Shown here in pieces: positions 1 through 5,979 of a stretch of DNA of 27,093 nt. Below the pieces are notes generated by a model, which worked only from the letters and a program-made list of their open reading frames with translations, searched no databases and was not told the DNA's origin. Positions within the stretch are counted from its first letter, which is position 1. Each line of letters begins with the position of its first letter. A program made the translations under genes and the position numbers. Source of the DNA: a virus; the IMG/VR virus record IMGVR_UViG_3300031963_000786, positions 1 through 27,093 of that record; one strand, 5' to 3'.

Positions 1-134
1 TATTCATTCATAGCCTGCTTAACATCTTCAAGCTCAACAAACCTGTGATATCTTTTTGCTATACCCCAAGCAATGGTGCTTGTTATGTCATTGATTGCAG
101 ACCAAATCTCATGGTCTTTATCTAGGTCAGTCAA
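1..134 (-). CDS. Partial gene at left edge, possible sigma-factor-like protein
   Basis: An open frame runs from a TTG at 134-132 to the window edge, giving at least 44 residues. A stop (TGA at 143-141) lies just upstream and TTG is the only start available; GGTGA about 6 bases before it is a fair ribosome-binding site. It overlaps the end of the endonuclease VII gene by 8 bases. The peptide contains AWGIAKRYHRFVELEDVKQ, which resembles the start of region 2 in sigma-70-like proteins found in actinophage replication blocks (a Trp/Tyr-rich helix followed by VEDVKQ). The rest of the protein is missing, so the function is only a suggestion. It is coding with fair confidence because the frame is open and the overlap matches the style of its neighbours. 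Confidence 0.5.
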   Translation of the reverse strand, partial: MTDLDKDHEIWSAINDITSTIAWGIAKRYHRFVELEDVKQAMNE

Positions 135-414
135 GGGATTTCACCAAGTATTCAACAGACCTAAGCATTAATTTAATATCATCATTGAGTAAACCAAGAG
201 CACGATTGTGATTAGAACAAAGCAAGCCACGCACCTTGCCAGTTGCATGGTCGTGGTCTATATCAAGAGCTCTGCCTTCTGGCTTCTTGCCACAGATGTG
301 GCAACCACCATCTTGTTCTTCAAGCATACGGTCGTAATCTTCCACGCTAATTCCATACATACGGATACGTGAGATACGTTGCTCTTCGTAAGTCTTATTC
401 CGATTTCTTGGCAT
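127..414 (-). CDS. Endonuclease VII-type HNH nuclease
   Basis: This is a 95-aa protein of the recombination endonuclease VII family (T4 gp49-like), which cuts Holliday junctions and branched DNA before packaging. Numbered from ATG at 414, it has C38-x2-C41 and C66-x2-H69 as the zinc site, and DIDHDHATGKVRGLLC at 51-66 as the beta-beta-alpha metal motif, with H54/H56 as active-site candidates. The length is typical for the minimal family core. A GTG at 432 gives 6 more residues in frame, but ATG 414 starts the conserved basic N-terminus (MPRNRN) and is preferred. It overlaps the end of the DUF1599-like gene by 20 bases and so probably sits in the same leftward operon. The family assignment is strong from motifs; the exact substrate is inferred. 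Confidence 0.9.
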   Translation of the reverse strand: MPRNRNKTYEEQRISRIRMYGISVEDYDRMLEEQDGGCHICGKKPEGRALDIDHDHATGKVRGLLCSNHNRALGLLNDDIKLMLRSVEYLVKSLD

Positions 415-733
415 ACTTAGCCCACACCCCACGCTGTACCATTAGTGCGATGATGGCGTAATTAGCCAGGTCAACAAACGAATCTTCAAGAGATTCGTTC
501 TTAGGTTTCTCTGACTTGGGACTATAGATAAGATTCTTTAATCTCTCTAGCTTGTCCGACATACGTACCATCAGCCCATTGGTTGCGCCACCTGGTGCAT
601 GCCAGATGTTGTATGGACCGTAATCAATTTGTTTCTTTACTAGAATCGCAAGCAATTCATCGTAGATTTTTTGAGCATCCTCTTCGAATTGCAGGATGGT
701 GGTATCTTCAGACAACGAGCTCCCTCTATTCAT
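395..733 (-). CDS. DUF1599 / Nmad1-like protein
   Basis: This 112-aa protein resembles DUF1599, also called nucleotide-modification-associated domain 1. The visible hallmarks are YGPYNI near residue 40, NGLMVRMSDKLERLKNL around 52-68 and ESLEDSFVDLANYAIIAL around 80-97, followed by a Gly-x-Trp end. This all-helical domain recurs in actinophage replication regions and is thought, from gene neighbourhoods, to act in nucleotide metabolism or base modification; no reaction can be read from this sequence. ATG 733 overlaps the Toprim gene end by 8 bases. A TTG at 715 lies closer to a GAGGGAG ribosome-binding site, so the true start may be 6 codons later. No partner DNA-modification enzyme is visible in the window. 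Confidence 0.8.
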   Translation of the reverse strand: MNRGSSLSEDTTILQFEEDAQKIYDELLAILVKKQIDYGPYNIWHAPGGATNGLMVRMSDKLERLKNLIYSPKSEKPKNESLEDSFVDLANYAIIALMVQRGVWAKYAKKSE

Positions 734-1373
734 CCAGTGCGTTAATCAACTTAGTTAACGCTTGAGCTCCTTGGCTGACAATTATACTATTAACGTCACT
801 ATCAGGCGGTAGCGACACGCGGATGGCTTGAGGTATTGCATCAGATAAACGGCGGGCTAGTTCTTGTCCTGGGTTGGAACCATCTTCCTTGGCATCGTTA
901 TCGGTGGCTATAACCACACGACCAATGCCGTCAAAACAACGGCTAAAGTGAGGCTTCCAAGCATTAACGCCAGCCACAGCGACAGCAGGATGACCAGCAA
1001 GGGTAGCAGATATCGCATCAATCTCTCCTTCTACAATCAATACTTCATGGACTGCATGAAGGATAGCACTAACGTTATATAGGTGGTGCTTCTGACCAGT
1101 AGGAATCATATACTTTGGGTCGCCGTCATCTATACGGCGGAACTTAAATCCAACCACACCTGACTCTGTTATGTATGGGATAGATAGGTGATGCTTCAAC
1201 CTATCTTCATGACCAGGTGCAGGTTCAACCACATACCCAAGCTTGAACTGTTCGGCTCCGTTAAGGATGCCACGCTTCTCAAGGTATGCCTCGGCTGGTG
1301 AACCAGCAAGGTTGGCATGATATGTGTTGGCTGCTTTAGTCCAAAGGTCTATGAGCTTTTGATTTGGTTTCAC
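726..1373 (-). CDS. Toprim half of a split DNA primase
   Basis: This 215-aa protein carries a DnaG-type Toprim domain. Motif VLIVEGEIDA at 111-120 supplies the catalytic Glu (E116), VVIATDND at 153-160 supplies the DxD metal pair (D158, D160), and LPPDSDVNSII at 188-198 is the usual closing motif. The N-terminal part (about 1-100), with SPAEAYLEKRGI at 25-36, matches the segment that joins zinc and Toprim domains in phage primases. It has no zinc finger of its own; that is encoded at 1900-2229, with a proteasome-like gene in between. The start ATG overlaps the stop of that hydrolase gene (ATGA), so translation is probably coupled. It should make primers or act in replication initiation together with the helicase at 3793-4626. 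Confidence 0.88.
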   Translation of the reverse strand: MKPNQKLIDLWTKAANTYHANLAGSPAEAYLEKRGILNGAEQFKLGYVVEPAPGHEDRLKHHLSIPYITESGVVGFKFRRIDDGDPKYMIPTGQKHHLYNVSAILHAVHEVLIVEGEIDAISATLAGHPAVAVAGVNAWKPHFSRCFDGIGRVVIATDNDAKEDGSNPGQELARRLSDAIPQAIRVSLPPDSDVNSIIVSQGAQALTKLINALDE

Positions 1374-1903
1374 TTCTTCTCCTGCCTATGCACTACGAAA
1401 GGAGGAGCAGTATACACATCATTCTTCGCTGCAATCTGCAGCGCTTTCTTCCAGTTAGCACCAGATGCGAGAGCACCTATGGCATAGGAAGACCCAGAAC
1501 CTAAGCCATAGATGCCATCGTCGCGTAGGAAGACTGAGTACGTATCATCTACTTCATAGATGGTTCCATTCACAGCCATTAAGAAAAGGAATTCATATTC
1601 ATCTGTCTTCTCATCATGAATGAATCCGTTATCACGTAAGCATTCACGCATATTAGGAATGACGGTTGTAATCATAAAATGATATATGTCTTTTGTGTTA
1701 GCTGGTATGGCTGGTGGTTTCCATATGTGTTGGACTATGTCACATGGTTGAGTTGTGCCAGCACCAGCGATTAGAAACTTACCGCGCTTAGTAATCTTAG
1801 TTACGATTGGATGTGAGTAAGGGCGACCCTTCTCAGTTGTAGTTCTACTATCGGCTGCAATCAAGCAGCCGTCTGGTTCTTGAATACCAATGATTGTTGT
1901 CAT
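1370..1903 (-). CDS. Proteasome/HslV-like Ntn-hydrolase protease
   Basis: This 177-aa protein resembles a proteasome beta or HslV subunit. It starts MTTIIG, so removal of Met would expose the nucleophile Thr. Counting from that Thr as 1, Asp17 lies in IAADSR, exactly the family position, and Lys35 is close to the usual Lys33. IAGAGT (45-50) and GLGSGSSYAIGAL (133-145) match the conserved oxyanion/SGS region. No propeptide is present, which is like HslV. The residues suggest an active threonine peptidase, probably an oligomer, but no ATPase partner is visible in the window. It lies between the two halves of the primase, overlapping each neighbour by ATGA, so it would be made early. The target is unknown; host proteasome interference or replication-protein processing are only ideas. 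Other Ntn hydrolases are possible but fit less well. Confidence 0.85.
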   Translation of the reverse strand: MTTIIGIQEPDGCLIAADSRTTTEKGRPYSHPIVTKITKRGKFLIAGAGTTQPCDIVQHIWKPPAIPANTKDIYHFMITTVIPNMRECLRDNGFIHDEKTDEYEFLFLMAVNGTIYEVDDTYSVFLRDDGIYGLGSGSSYAIGALASGANWKKALQIAAKNDVYTAPPFVVHRQEKK

Positions 1904-2229
1904 CGAACTGACCTCAATCTAGGTGGAGTCCAACGACTACTGGACTTGCGTCCACGTGTCGGAGCTGGGCTCTTCGACTCCTTACCTATGTTCTTCTCTG
2001 CCCATTTACGAGCGTCTGAGTATGTTAAGTTTTCACGAGCCATGACAATCTGTATACCAGCGCCACGTCCGCTGCATGCATAACATACCCAGACACCCTT
2101 CTCCGAATTAACCGAAGCAGACTTATGTGAGTCATCATGTACAGGACAAAAGATGGATTTGTCCCCACCTAACGGTAGGTCTAATCCGTAATGACGAAAG
2201 ACTGCTTCAAGAAATTCGGGTTGGTTCAT
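1900..2229 (-). CDS. CHC2 zinc-finger half of a split DNA primase
   Basis: This 109-aa protein is a stand-alone primase zinc-binding domain. C28, H31, C49 and C52 form the CHC2 site (FCPVHDD then WVCYACSGRG), followed by a helix-rich GIQIVMARENLTYSDARKWA segment typical of DnaG N-termini (DVIDLVM-like). The last 30 residues are basic and Ser/Pro/Arg-rich, probably a flexible tail. In DnaG the domain reads the template sequence for primer initiation and must work with a Toprim catalytic core, here encoded separately at 726-1373. The start ATG at 2229 follows a weak AGG; the stop overlaps the start of the hydrolase gene by 4 bases. Confidence 0.88.
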   Translation of the reverse strand: MNQPEFLEAVFRHYGLDLPLGGDKSIFCPVHDDSHKSASVNSEKGVWVCYACSGRGAGIQIVMARENLTYSDARKWAEKNIGKESKSPAPTRGRKSSSRWTPPRLRSVR

Positions 2230-2232
2230 GAC

Positions 2233-2613
2233 CTAATACCAATTCCTTTCCTGGTGAAACCTGTACGCTTCGCACCAAGTGTCGTATCGATGTAGCACAT
2301 ACTTGTGTGCTTCCTCTGTTTGTTTGAGTAATGACCACCCTGGTTTTGCCCAGAGTAATTGCCATACTCCACGTGCTCCACTCGACTTGTTGAGGGAGTC
2401 CACGTTGTATCGGCTCTCCTTGTATGCAATGCGAATCGCACACTGAGCCTCGCGTTTGTTGGTTGTGACCTGTGTTAACGCCAACTCCACTCGTTCCTTT
2501 TTGTCCGTGACTACGGACAACTTCTTCTCGAATGTAAGTTCTGGTGATAACGCTTGGGCTGGTGCTGCTATCGGCAGCATCATTCCAAGTATAGTCACTA
2601 GCACTAACCGCAT
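2233..2613 (-). CDS. Secreted lytic transglycosylase-like protein
   Basis: This 126-aa protein begins with a likely Sec signal peptide (MRLVLVTILGMMLPIAAPAQA, cleavage near A21), then a charged linker, then an SLT-like domain at about 55-126. AYKESRYN at 63-70 supplies the catalytic Glu (E66), SSGARGVWQL at 78-87 is the conserved turn, and the end HRYDTWCEAYRFHQERNWY matches the close of actinobacterial transglycosylase-like domains. C58 and C114 could form a disulfide outside the membrane. A good GAGG site lies 5 bases before the ATG. It should cut the glycan strand of peptidoglycan from the outside. Its place among replication genes rather than beside the holins and endolysin is odd. An overlapping frame from 2207 to 2665 looks like a shadow. 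Confidence 0.78.
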   Translation of the reverse strand: MRLVLVTILGMMLPIAAPAQALSPELTFEKKLSVVTDKKERVELALTQVTTNKREAQCAIRIAYKESRYNVDSLNKSSGARGVWQLLWAKPGWSLLKQTEEAHKYVLHRYDTWCEAYRFHQERNWY

Positions 2614-2651
2614 AGTTACCTCTTTTCATTTTGTGAAACTCTGTCACAGCT

Positions 2652-3005
2652 TCACTGATGTCCATTGTAACCTGCCTGTTTTAGCAGATTCACCCAGAGT
2701 TCCGCAGGCATTACTGCATACGACTCTGAGATATTAGATGTGCCACGCTTTTTTATTAGCACAACTCCTGTTTCCGCATCCGCATGAATCATCTCATCCT
2801 CAAGTTCTTTTAGATAACCAGGGATGTTGATGCGTTTTTCATTCTTGCATTCTATAACAACACCATCGATACCATCAATGTCACCCACATCATCATGGCG
2901 ACCAGCACCGTAAGCTCGTTCAGCACATGGGTAGCCCATGCTGATAAGCCATTTGACTACGTCACGTTCGTACTGTGAGCCTTTGCGTTTGGATGGTGTA
3001 GTCAT
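2652..3005 (-). CDS. Holliday-junction-resolvase-like PD-(D/E)XK nuclease
   Basis: This 117-aa protein resembles the archaeal Hjc and phage resolvase group. KGSQYERDVVKWL at 8-20 provides the first acidic residue (E13), GDIDGIDG at 41-48 provides the metal-binding Asp (D42 or D44), and VVIECKN at 49-55 provides E52-x-K54. The length matches a minimal PD-(D/E)XK core. The likely substrate is branched DNA formed in replication or recombination, though a more general endonuclease is possible. Its ATG overlaps the stop of the 46-aa gene upstream (TAATG), tying it to the WhiB gene unit. A second junction-cutting family (endonuclease VII) is encoded at the left end of the same operon. Confidence 0.8.
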   Translation of the reverse strand: MTTPSKRKGSQYERDVVKWLISMGYPCAERAYGAGRHDDVGDIDGIDGVVIECKNEKRINIPGYLKELEDEMIHADAETGVVLIKKRGTSNISESYAVMPAELWVNLLKQAGYNGHQ

Positions 3006-3145
3006 TAGAACTCAATCGAAATCCAAATTGGTCCGATGTCTAAATTAAATCCCCATCTGTCAATACAGATGCCAAGAGCAAACCTTCTAAAATTAAAACC
3101 AATATGGAACCAACGCTTTAATATAGTAAACTCAATCGTCTTCAT
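3005..3145 (-). CDS. Small 46-aa protein of unknown function
   Basis: A short frame from ATG 3145 to TAA 3005 gives 46 residues starting MKTIEFTILK and ending IWISIEF. It overlaps the WhiB stop by ATGA and the resolvase start by TAATG, so it exactly fills the gap and is almost surely translated. The peptide is rich in Trp, Phe and Ile with alternating hydrophobic residues (FHIGFNFRRF, then WGFNLDIGPIW), suggesting a small beta-strand protein or peripheral membrane peptide rather than a classic transmembrane helix. I do not recognise the family. Confidence 0.75.
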   Translation of the reverse strand: MKTIEFTILKRWFHIGFNFRRFALGICIDRWGFNLDIGPIWISIEF

Positions 3146-3408
3146 ACATAATCCTTTACTAGTATCTCTTGAATAATTATATTTCTACTGCGCCTAATCT
3201 TCTTGCGCTCCATTGGGGTTGTCCCGCCCCACATGCCATAAGCCTCATGTCTTATAGCCCATTCCAGACATTCATTCTTAACCACGCACTTGCCACATAT
3301 CTTGCGTGAGTATGTATATATATCAGTACCACTTCCTCCTTCTTCTGGAAAGAAGAACTCAATACCAATCTCTCTACACAACCCCCTGGTCAAGTCTGGA
3401 AATTTCAT
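3142..3408 (-). CDS. WhiB-family transcription factor
   Basis: This 88-aa protein from ATG 3408 carries the four cysteines that bind a 4Fe-4S cluster (numbered from the GTG two codons upstream: C13, C40, C43, C49) and the GMWGG turn at 60-64 that follows them, then a basic tail (MERKKIRRSRN) expected to contact DNA. WhiB proteins pair with the host sigma factor region 4 and retune transcription; phage copies such as TM4 WhiB can repress host whiB genes. AGGGA lies 7 bases before ATG 3408, which is why I prefer it over GTG 3414. It sits in the early block, consistent with an early regulator. This gene is the best evidence for an actinobacterial host. Confidence 0.92.
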   Translation of the reverse strand: MKFPDLTRGLCREIGIEFFFPEEGGSGTDIYTYSRKICGKCVVKNECLEWAIRHEAYGMWGGTTPMERKKIRRSRNIIIQEILVKDYV

Positions 3409-3802
3409 CTGCACTTCCCTTTCGTAGTAACTTCATTGCGGACAATAAGTTTTCTATAGTAACCAAGTAACCTTTACTTCGGTTCGGGGGAATCTCACAA
3501 GTAATCTCGTGACCCCAGTTCTTGACTACATATCTTACGTAATCTGTCGGAACCATAATCACGCCTTCTTCTAAGACGAATGCCCAGTAATCAGCTTGCG
3601 TTACTGATAAACCAGATGGTTCCCAAGATTGGGATTTAAGATACCAGCACTCAACCTCAATGTAAACATTGTTTGTCTTGTGCCACTTGCGGTCACGCTT
3701 TACTTCAACAGTTTTACCATTGGTCAGAAGTTGTTCAACTAGTTTCTCACCTTCACGACCATATGAGAAATCTAAATCGAAACTTGATTTAGTTACTTCC
3801 AT
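3374..3802 (-). CDS. PD-(D/E)XK nuclease-like protein
   Basis: This 142-aa protein starts with FDLDFSYGREGEKLVEQLL (8-26), then KTVEVKRDRKW (30-40) and NNVYIEVECW (44-53), followed by SWEPSGLSVTQADYWAFVL. The order of an N-terminal acidic helix, a strand with E33-x-K35 and a following acidic strand (E49, E51) fits the restriction-endonuclease fold seen in small phage nucleases. The catalytic residues are assigned by pattern only. It lies between the helicase and WhiB genes, overlapping both (10 bases with the helicase, 35 with WhiB), so it is part of the replication operon. It might process DNA ends or degrade host DNA; which of these cannot be told from the sequence. Confidence 0.7.
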   Translation of the reverse strand: MEVTKSSFDLDFSYGREGEKLVEQLLTNGKTVEVKRDRKWHKTNNVYIEVECWYLKSQSWEPSGLSVTQADYWAFVLEEGVIMVPTDYVRYVVKNWGHEITCEIPPNRSKGYLVTIENLLSAMKLLRKGSADEISRLDQGVV

Positions 3803-4626
3803 TGGCTCATCGTCCTTGCTCTAAACAATTCTGTCGATGAGTTATACAGAGTCATCTTGCTAGCTTCTGCTGCCAGTGTTATGTACTCTTCAGCATTCGG
3901 GTCAGCTTTACCGTGACGATTCTTCACGACAGCCACACGATAAACATTAGATGCGCTATCCAGCGCCACGGATAAGACGAGTTCTGGTAGGGCTGCAACC
4001 TTGCCCATCAGAGCCTTACGTGGCGCTGGGTAGTTTGGCTTAGACATCTTCTCGTTCTCCGACACATGGTGAAGAACGATGAAGGCAGTTTCATATTCAC
4101 GAGCCATATAGTGGAACGCTGACATTGCATCACGCAATGCAGTCCACTCATTGTCGCTTGATGAAGCGACGTTCATTAAGTTATCAACATACACCGCCAC
4201 AGGTGCAGCACCGTGCAGTTCAATCCACGCTTCGATTTCTTCCTCGATGTCTTGTAACGAGGGTGCTGGGTCGAAGGCAAACCGAACATGTCCTGCACCT
4301 TCAGCCAATGCATCTTCAAGAAGAACACTGGCTTCAGTATCCATGATTCTCTCAACGTCAGACACTTCTCTGTCCATAATGATTGCGCCTGCACGAGTCG
4401 CTATTGTTCTTGAATCAGAGTCCGCTGAGATATATAACGCTGGAACTTTGGAGGCGATGGCGTACCACAATGCAATCAGTGTCTTACCGCCACCTGGCTG
4501 TCCTGCAATCAAATGCAGTTGAGCCTGACGGAAGGCAACTTGACTTGCGGTAAGAGCAGGGAGCACCTCTGGTAATTGCTTACCAGCAGGTGACTCCACA
4601 CCGACTACTTGTAGTAGTGAACGCAT
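3793..4626 (-). CDS. DnaB/RecA-like replicative helicase ATPase
   Basis: This 277-aa protein is a RecA-fold ATPase. The Walker A motif is GQPGGGKT at 42-49, Walker B is VAVYVDN at 143-149, IVLHH at 183-187 fits the sensor strand, and VVKNRHGKAD at 233-242 resembles the Arg-finger/KNR element near the end of DnaB. It lacks the N-terminal domain by which DnaB binds primase, so it is closer to RepA-like or compact phage helicases. The neighbouring split primase suggests it unwinds DNA at the fork. The stop of the upstream 154-aa gene lies 2 bases before the start. An AAA_25-type recombination ATPase is the main alternative. Confidence 0.85.
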   Translation of the reverse strand: MRSLLQVVGVESPAGKQLPEVLPALTASQVAFRQAQLHLIAGQPGGGKTLIALWYAIASKVPALYISADSDSRTIATRAGAIIMDREVSDVERIMDTEASVLLEDALAEGAGHVRFAFDPAPSLQDIEEEIEAWIELHGAAPVAVYVDNLMNVASSSDNEWTALRDAMSAFHYMAREYETAFIVLHHVSENEKMSKPNYPAPRKALMGKVAALPELVLSVALDSASNVYRVAVVKNRHGKADPNAEEYITLAAEASKMTLYNSSTELFRARTMSQWK

Positions 4627-4628
4627 TG

Positions 4629-5093
4629 TTAGCCTTTAGTCCAGATTGTTTCTGCTTCAGCAACACCTGGCTTAAATGGCTTTGGTCCCTTGGCTGGGTC
4701 AAACCAACCAACGTAAGCCTTACCAGCCTTGGATACGCCCTTCTTCTTGGCGTACTTGCCACGTCCATCTGGTAGGTCTGGGGCATCTGGGTGTCCGTAT
4801 GTCCACTCATTGCCGTACTTGTCTTTGACTACCTCAATTGATTGAGGTGATGATGACACTGGCTGAGGATTCATGCCAGCATCTTGGAGTGCTTGAATAG
4901 CTTGCTCCATGTTAGGTGCGTATGCATTACCTGTTGGTCGATTAACCAACACGGCTTGCAGGCTTTGTGCTTCATTGATTGCCTCAATAGCTGCATTCAA
5001 ATTAGCTTTGAATTCGGCAACACTCATACCTCGGACGGTAAATAAGTCCTGCCCATTCAACTTGCCAGTATATGAAAACGTAGATTCAGTCAT
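4629..5093 (-). CDS. Conserved-looking replication-block protein, unknown function
   Basis: This 154-aa protein has no motif I can name. An N-terminal strand-rich start (SYTGKLNGQDLFTVRG) is followed by a helix (AEFKANLNAAIEAINEA), a Pro/Ser/Gln linker around 95-105, and a basic, aromatic C-terminal half (KYGNEWTYGHPDAP, then KYAKKKGVSKAGKAYVGWF). The final segment would suit a nucleic-acid-binding surface. It lies directly between the Cas4-like nuclease half (stop 1 base away) and the helicase (2 bases), so a helper in DNA replication or repair, perhaps single-strand binding, is a guess from context only. Confidence 0.75.
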   Translation of the reverse strand: MTESTFSYTGKLNGQDLFTVRGMSVAEFKANLNAAIEAINEAQSLQAVLVNRPTGNAYAPNMEQAIQALQDAGMNPQPVSSSPQSIEVVKDKYGNEWTYGHPDAPDLPDGRGKYAKKKGVSKAGKAYVGWFDPAKGPKPFKPGVAEAETIWTKG

Positions 5094-5762
5094 CTACTTT
5101 TTCCTTTCCTTCCCCTTTGTTGTAGGTATTTGCAGAGGGAAATCTTTTGAGCCCATTGCTGGACACTTCTCTTGGAATGAACACATCTTACAGTTTTCTC
5201 CAACCGATGGTGGGAACCAACCTTTAGACACGGAGTCATTCATTGCACCAAATACATAATCAAAGTAATCAATACTCAAATGCGATAAGTCAAACAGGTC
5301 ATCGAGCTGACCTTGTCTTGTCATAAAGAATGCGCCGAACTTTGGGCGAATGCCGTATATCTTTTCAATACCGCTGGCATACAAGCCAGCTTGAATCATA
5401 CCGAACGGTGTCCTAGCACCAGTCTTGAAGTCGACTATTACTAAGTCTTCCCCCACTTGGTAAATGACATCAATGACAAAGCGTACAGGTGTGCCTCCGA
5501 AATGCACACTTGCATCCCATTCGATGCCAGGACGACCGTCGGGCAGGGTGGCGATTTTCCACCCAGACTGAGCATACCACTTCTGGTAAGCCTCAACCTG
5601 TTTGAGTCCATCACTCTGCCAGAACGCTAGGTCTTCCCCATCTGGGCGAGCTGCGGTCTTACGACCTGCAGTCTTCCAATCAGAACTAGGAACACCTGTT
5701 TGTTCTTCGGTAACTCTAACAGATTCATTAAATACTTCAAGCCATTTTTCAGTTAAACTCAT
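5094..5762 (-). CDS. C-terminal half of a split RecB/Cas4-like nuclease
   Basis: This 222-aa protein (from the third ATG in a run of three, which has AAGG at a better distance) holds the catalytic half of a PDDEXK_1 nuclease. FVIDVIY at 95-101 supplies the metal Asp (D98), VIVDFKTG at 108-115 supplies D111-x-K113, and QAGLYA at 124-129 is the RecB QxxxY motif. The end carries C191, C194 and C200, three of the four cysteines of a Cas4/AddB-type 4Fe-4S cluster. The N-terminal part with the GxxxH helix and the first cysteine is missing here and is found in the ORF at 5945-6145. The two parts together match a full-length family member. It overlaps the zinc-ribbon gene by 14 bases. Confidence 0.85.
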   Translation of the reverse strand: MSLTEKWLEVFNESVRVTEEQTGVPSSDWKTAGRKTAARPDGEDLAFWQSDGLKQVEAYQKWYAQSGWKIATLPDGRPGIEWDASVHFGGTPVRFVIDVIYQVGEDLVIVDFKTGARTPFGMIQAGLYASGIEKIYGIRPKFGAFFMTRQGQLDDLFDLSHLSIDYFDYVFGAMNDSVSKGWFPPSVGENCKMCSFQEKCPAMGSKDFPLQIPTTKGKERKK

Positions 5763-5979
5763 CATCATCCTTCGGAGTGTAGTCTGGGTTATCTATGGGG
5801 GTAGGGGTAGTCATCGGCGACCCACAGGTCGCACAGAAGGAATCAGTAAACCACATAACAAGCTCATAGTCTTGGAAGATGGCACGGATAATCTGGATGT
5901 TGGAGCCACAGTTGATACACTCATTGCTAGGTATCCCCCGCTGGTCAATTAGATTCTTGTTGGGTTCTGTAGAACTCAT
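5749..5979 (-). CDS. Small zinc-ribbon protein between nuclease halves
   Basis: This 76-aa protein has C21-x2-C24 and C49-x2-C52, a zinc-ribbon pattern, separated by about 24 residues with a hydrophobic centre (IIRAIFQDYELVMWF). The tail is acidic and Pro-rich (PIDNPDYTPKDDDEFN). Its start lies 35 bases inside the end of the N-terminal nuclease half and its end lies inside the start of the C-terminal half, so all three are probably translated from one message. It could hold the halves together or bind DNA or RNA, but nothing in the sequence proves that. I do not recognise a named family. Confidence 0.75.
   Translation of the reverse strand: MSSTEPNKNLIDQRGIPSNECINCGSNIQIIRAIFQDYELVMWFTDSFCATCGSPMTTPTPIDNPDYTPKDDDEFN

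Noticed and set aside
2207-2665. A 152-residue frame overlapping the transglycosylase gene on the same strand
   Set aside because: Low-complexity, no recognisable motif, and it competes with a frame that has a signal peptide, SLT motifs and a good ribosome-binding site.
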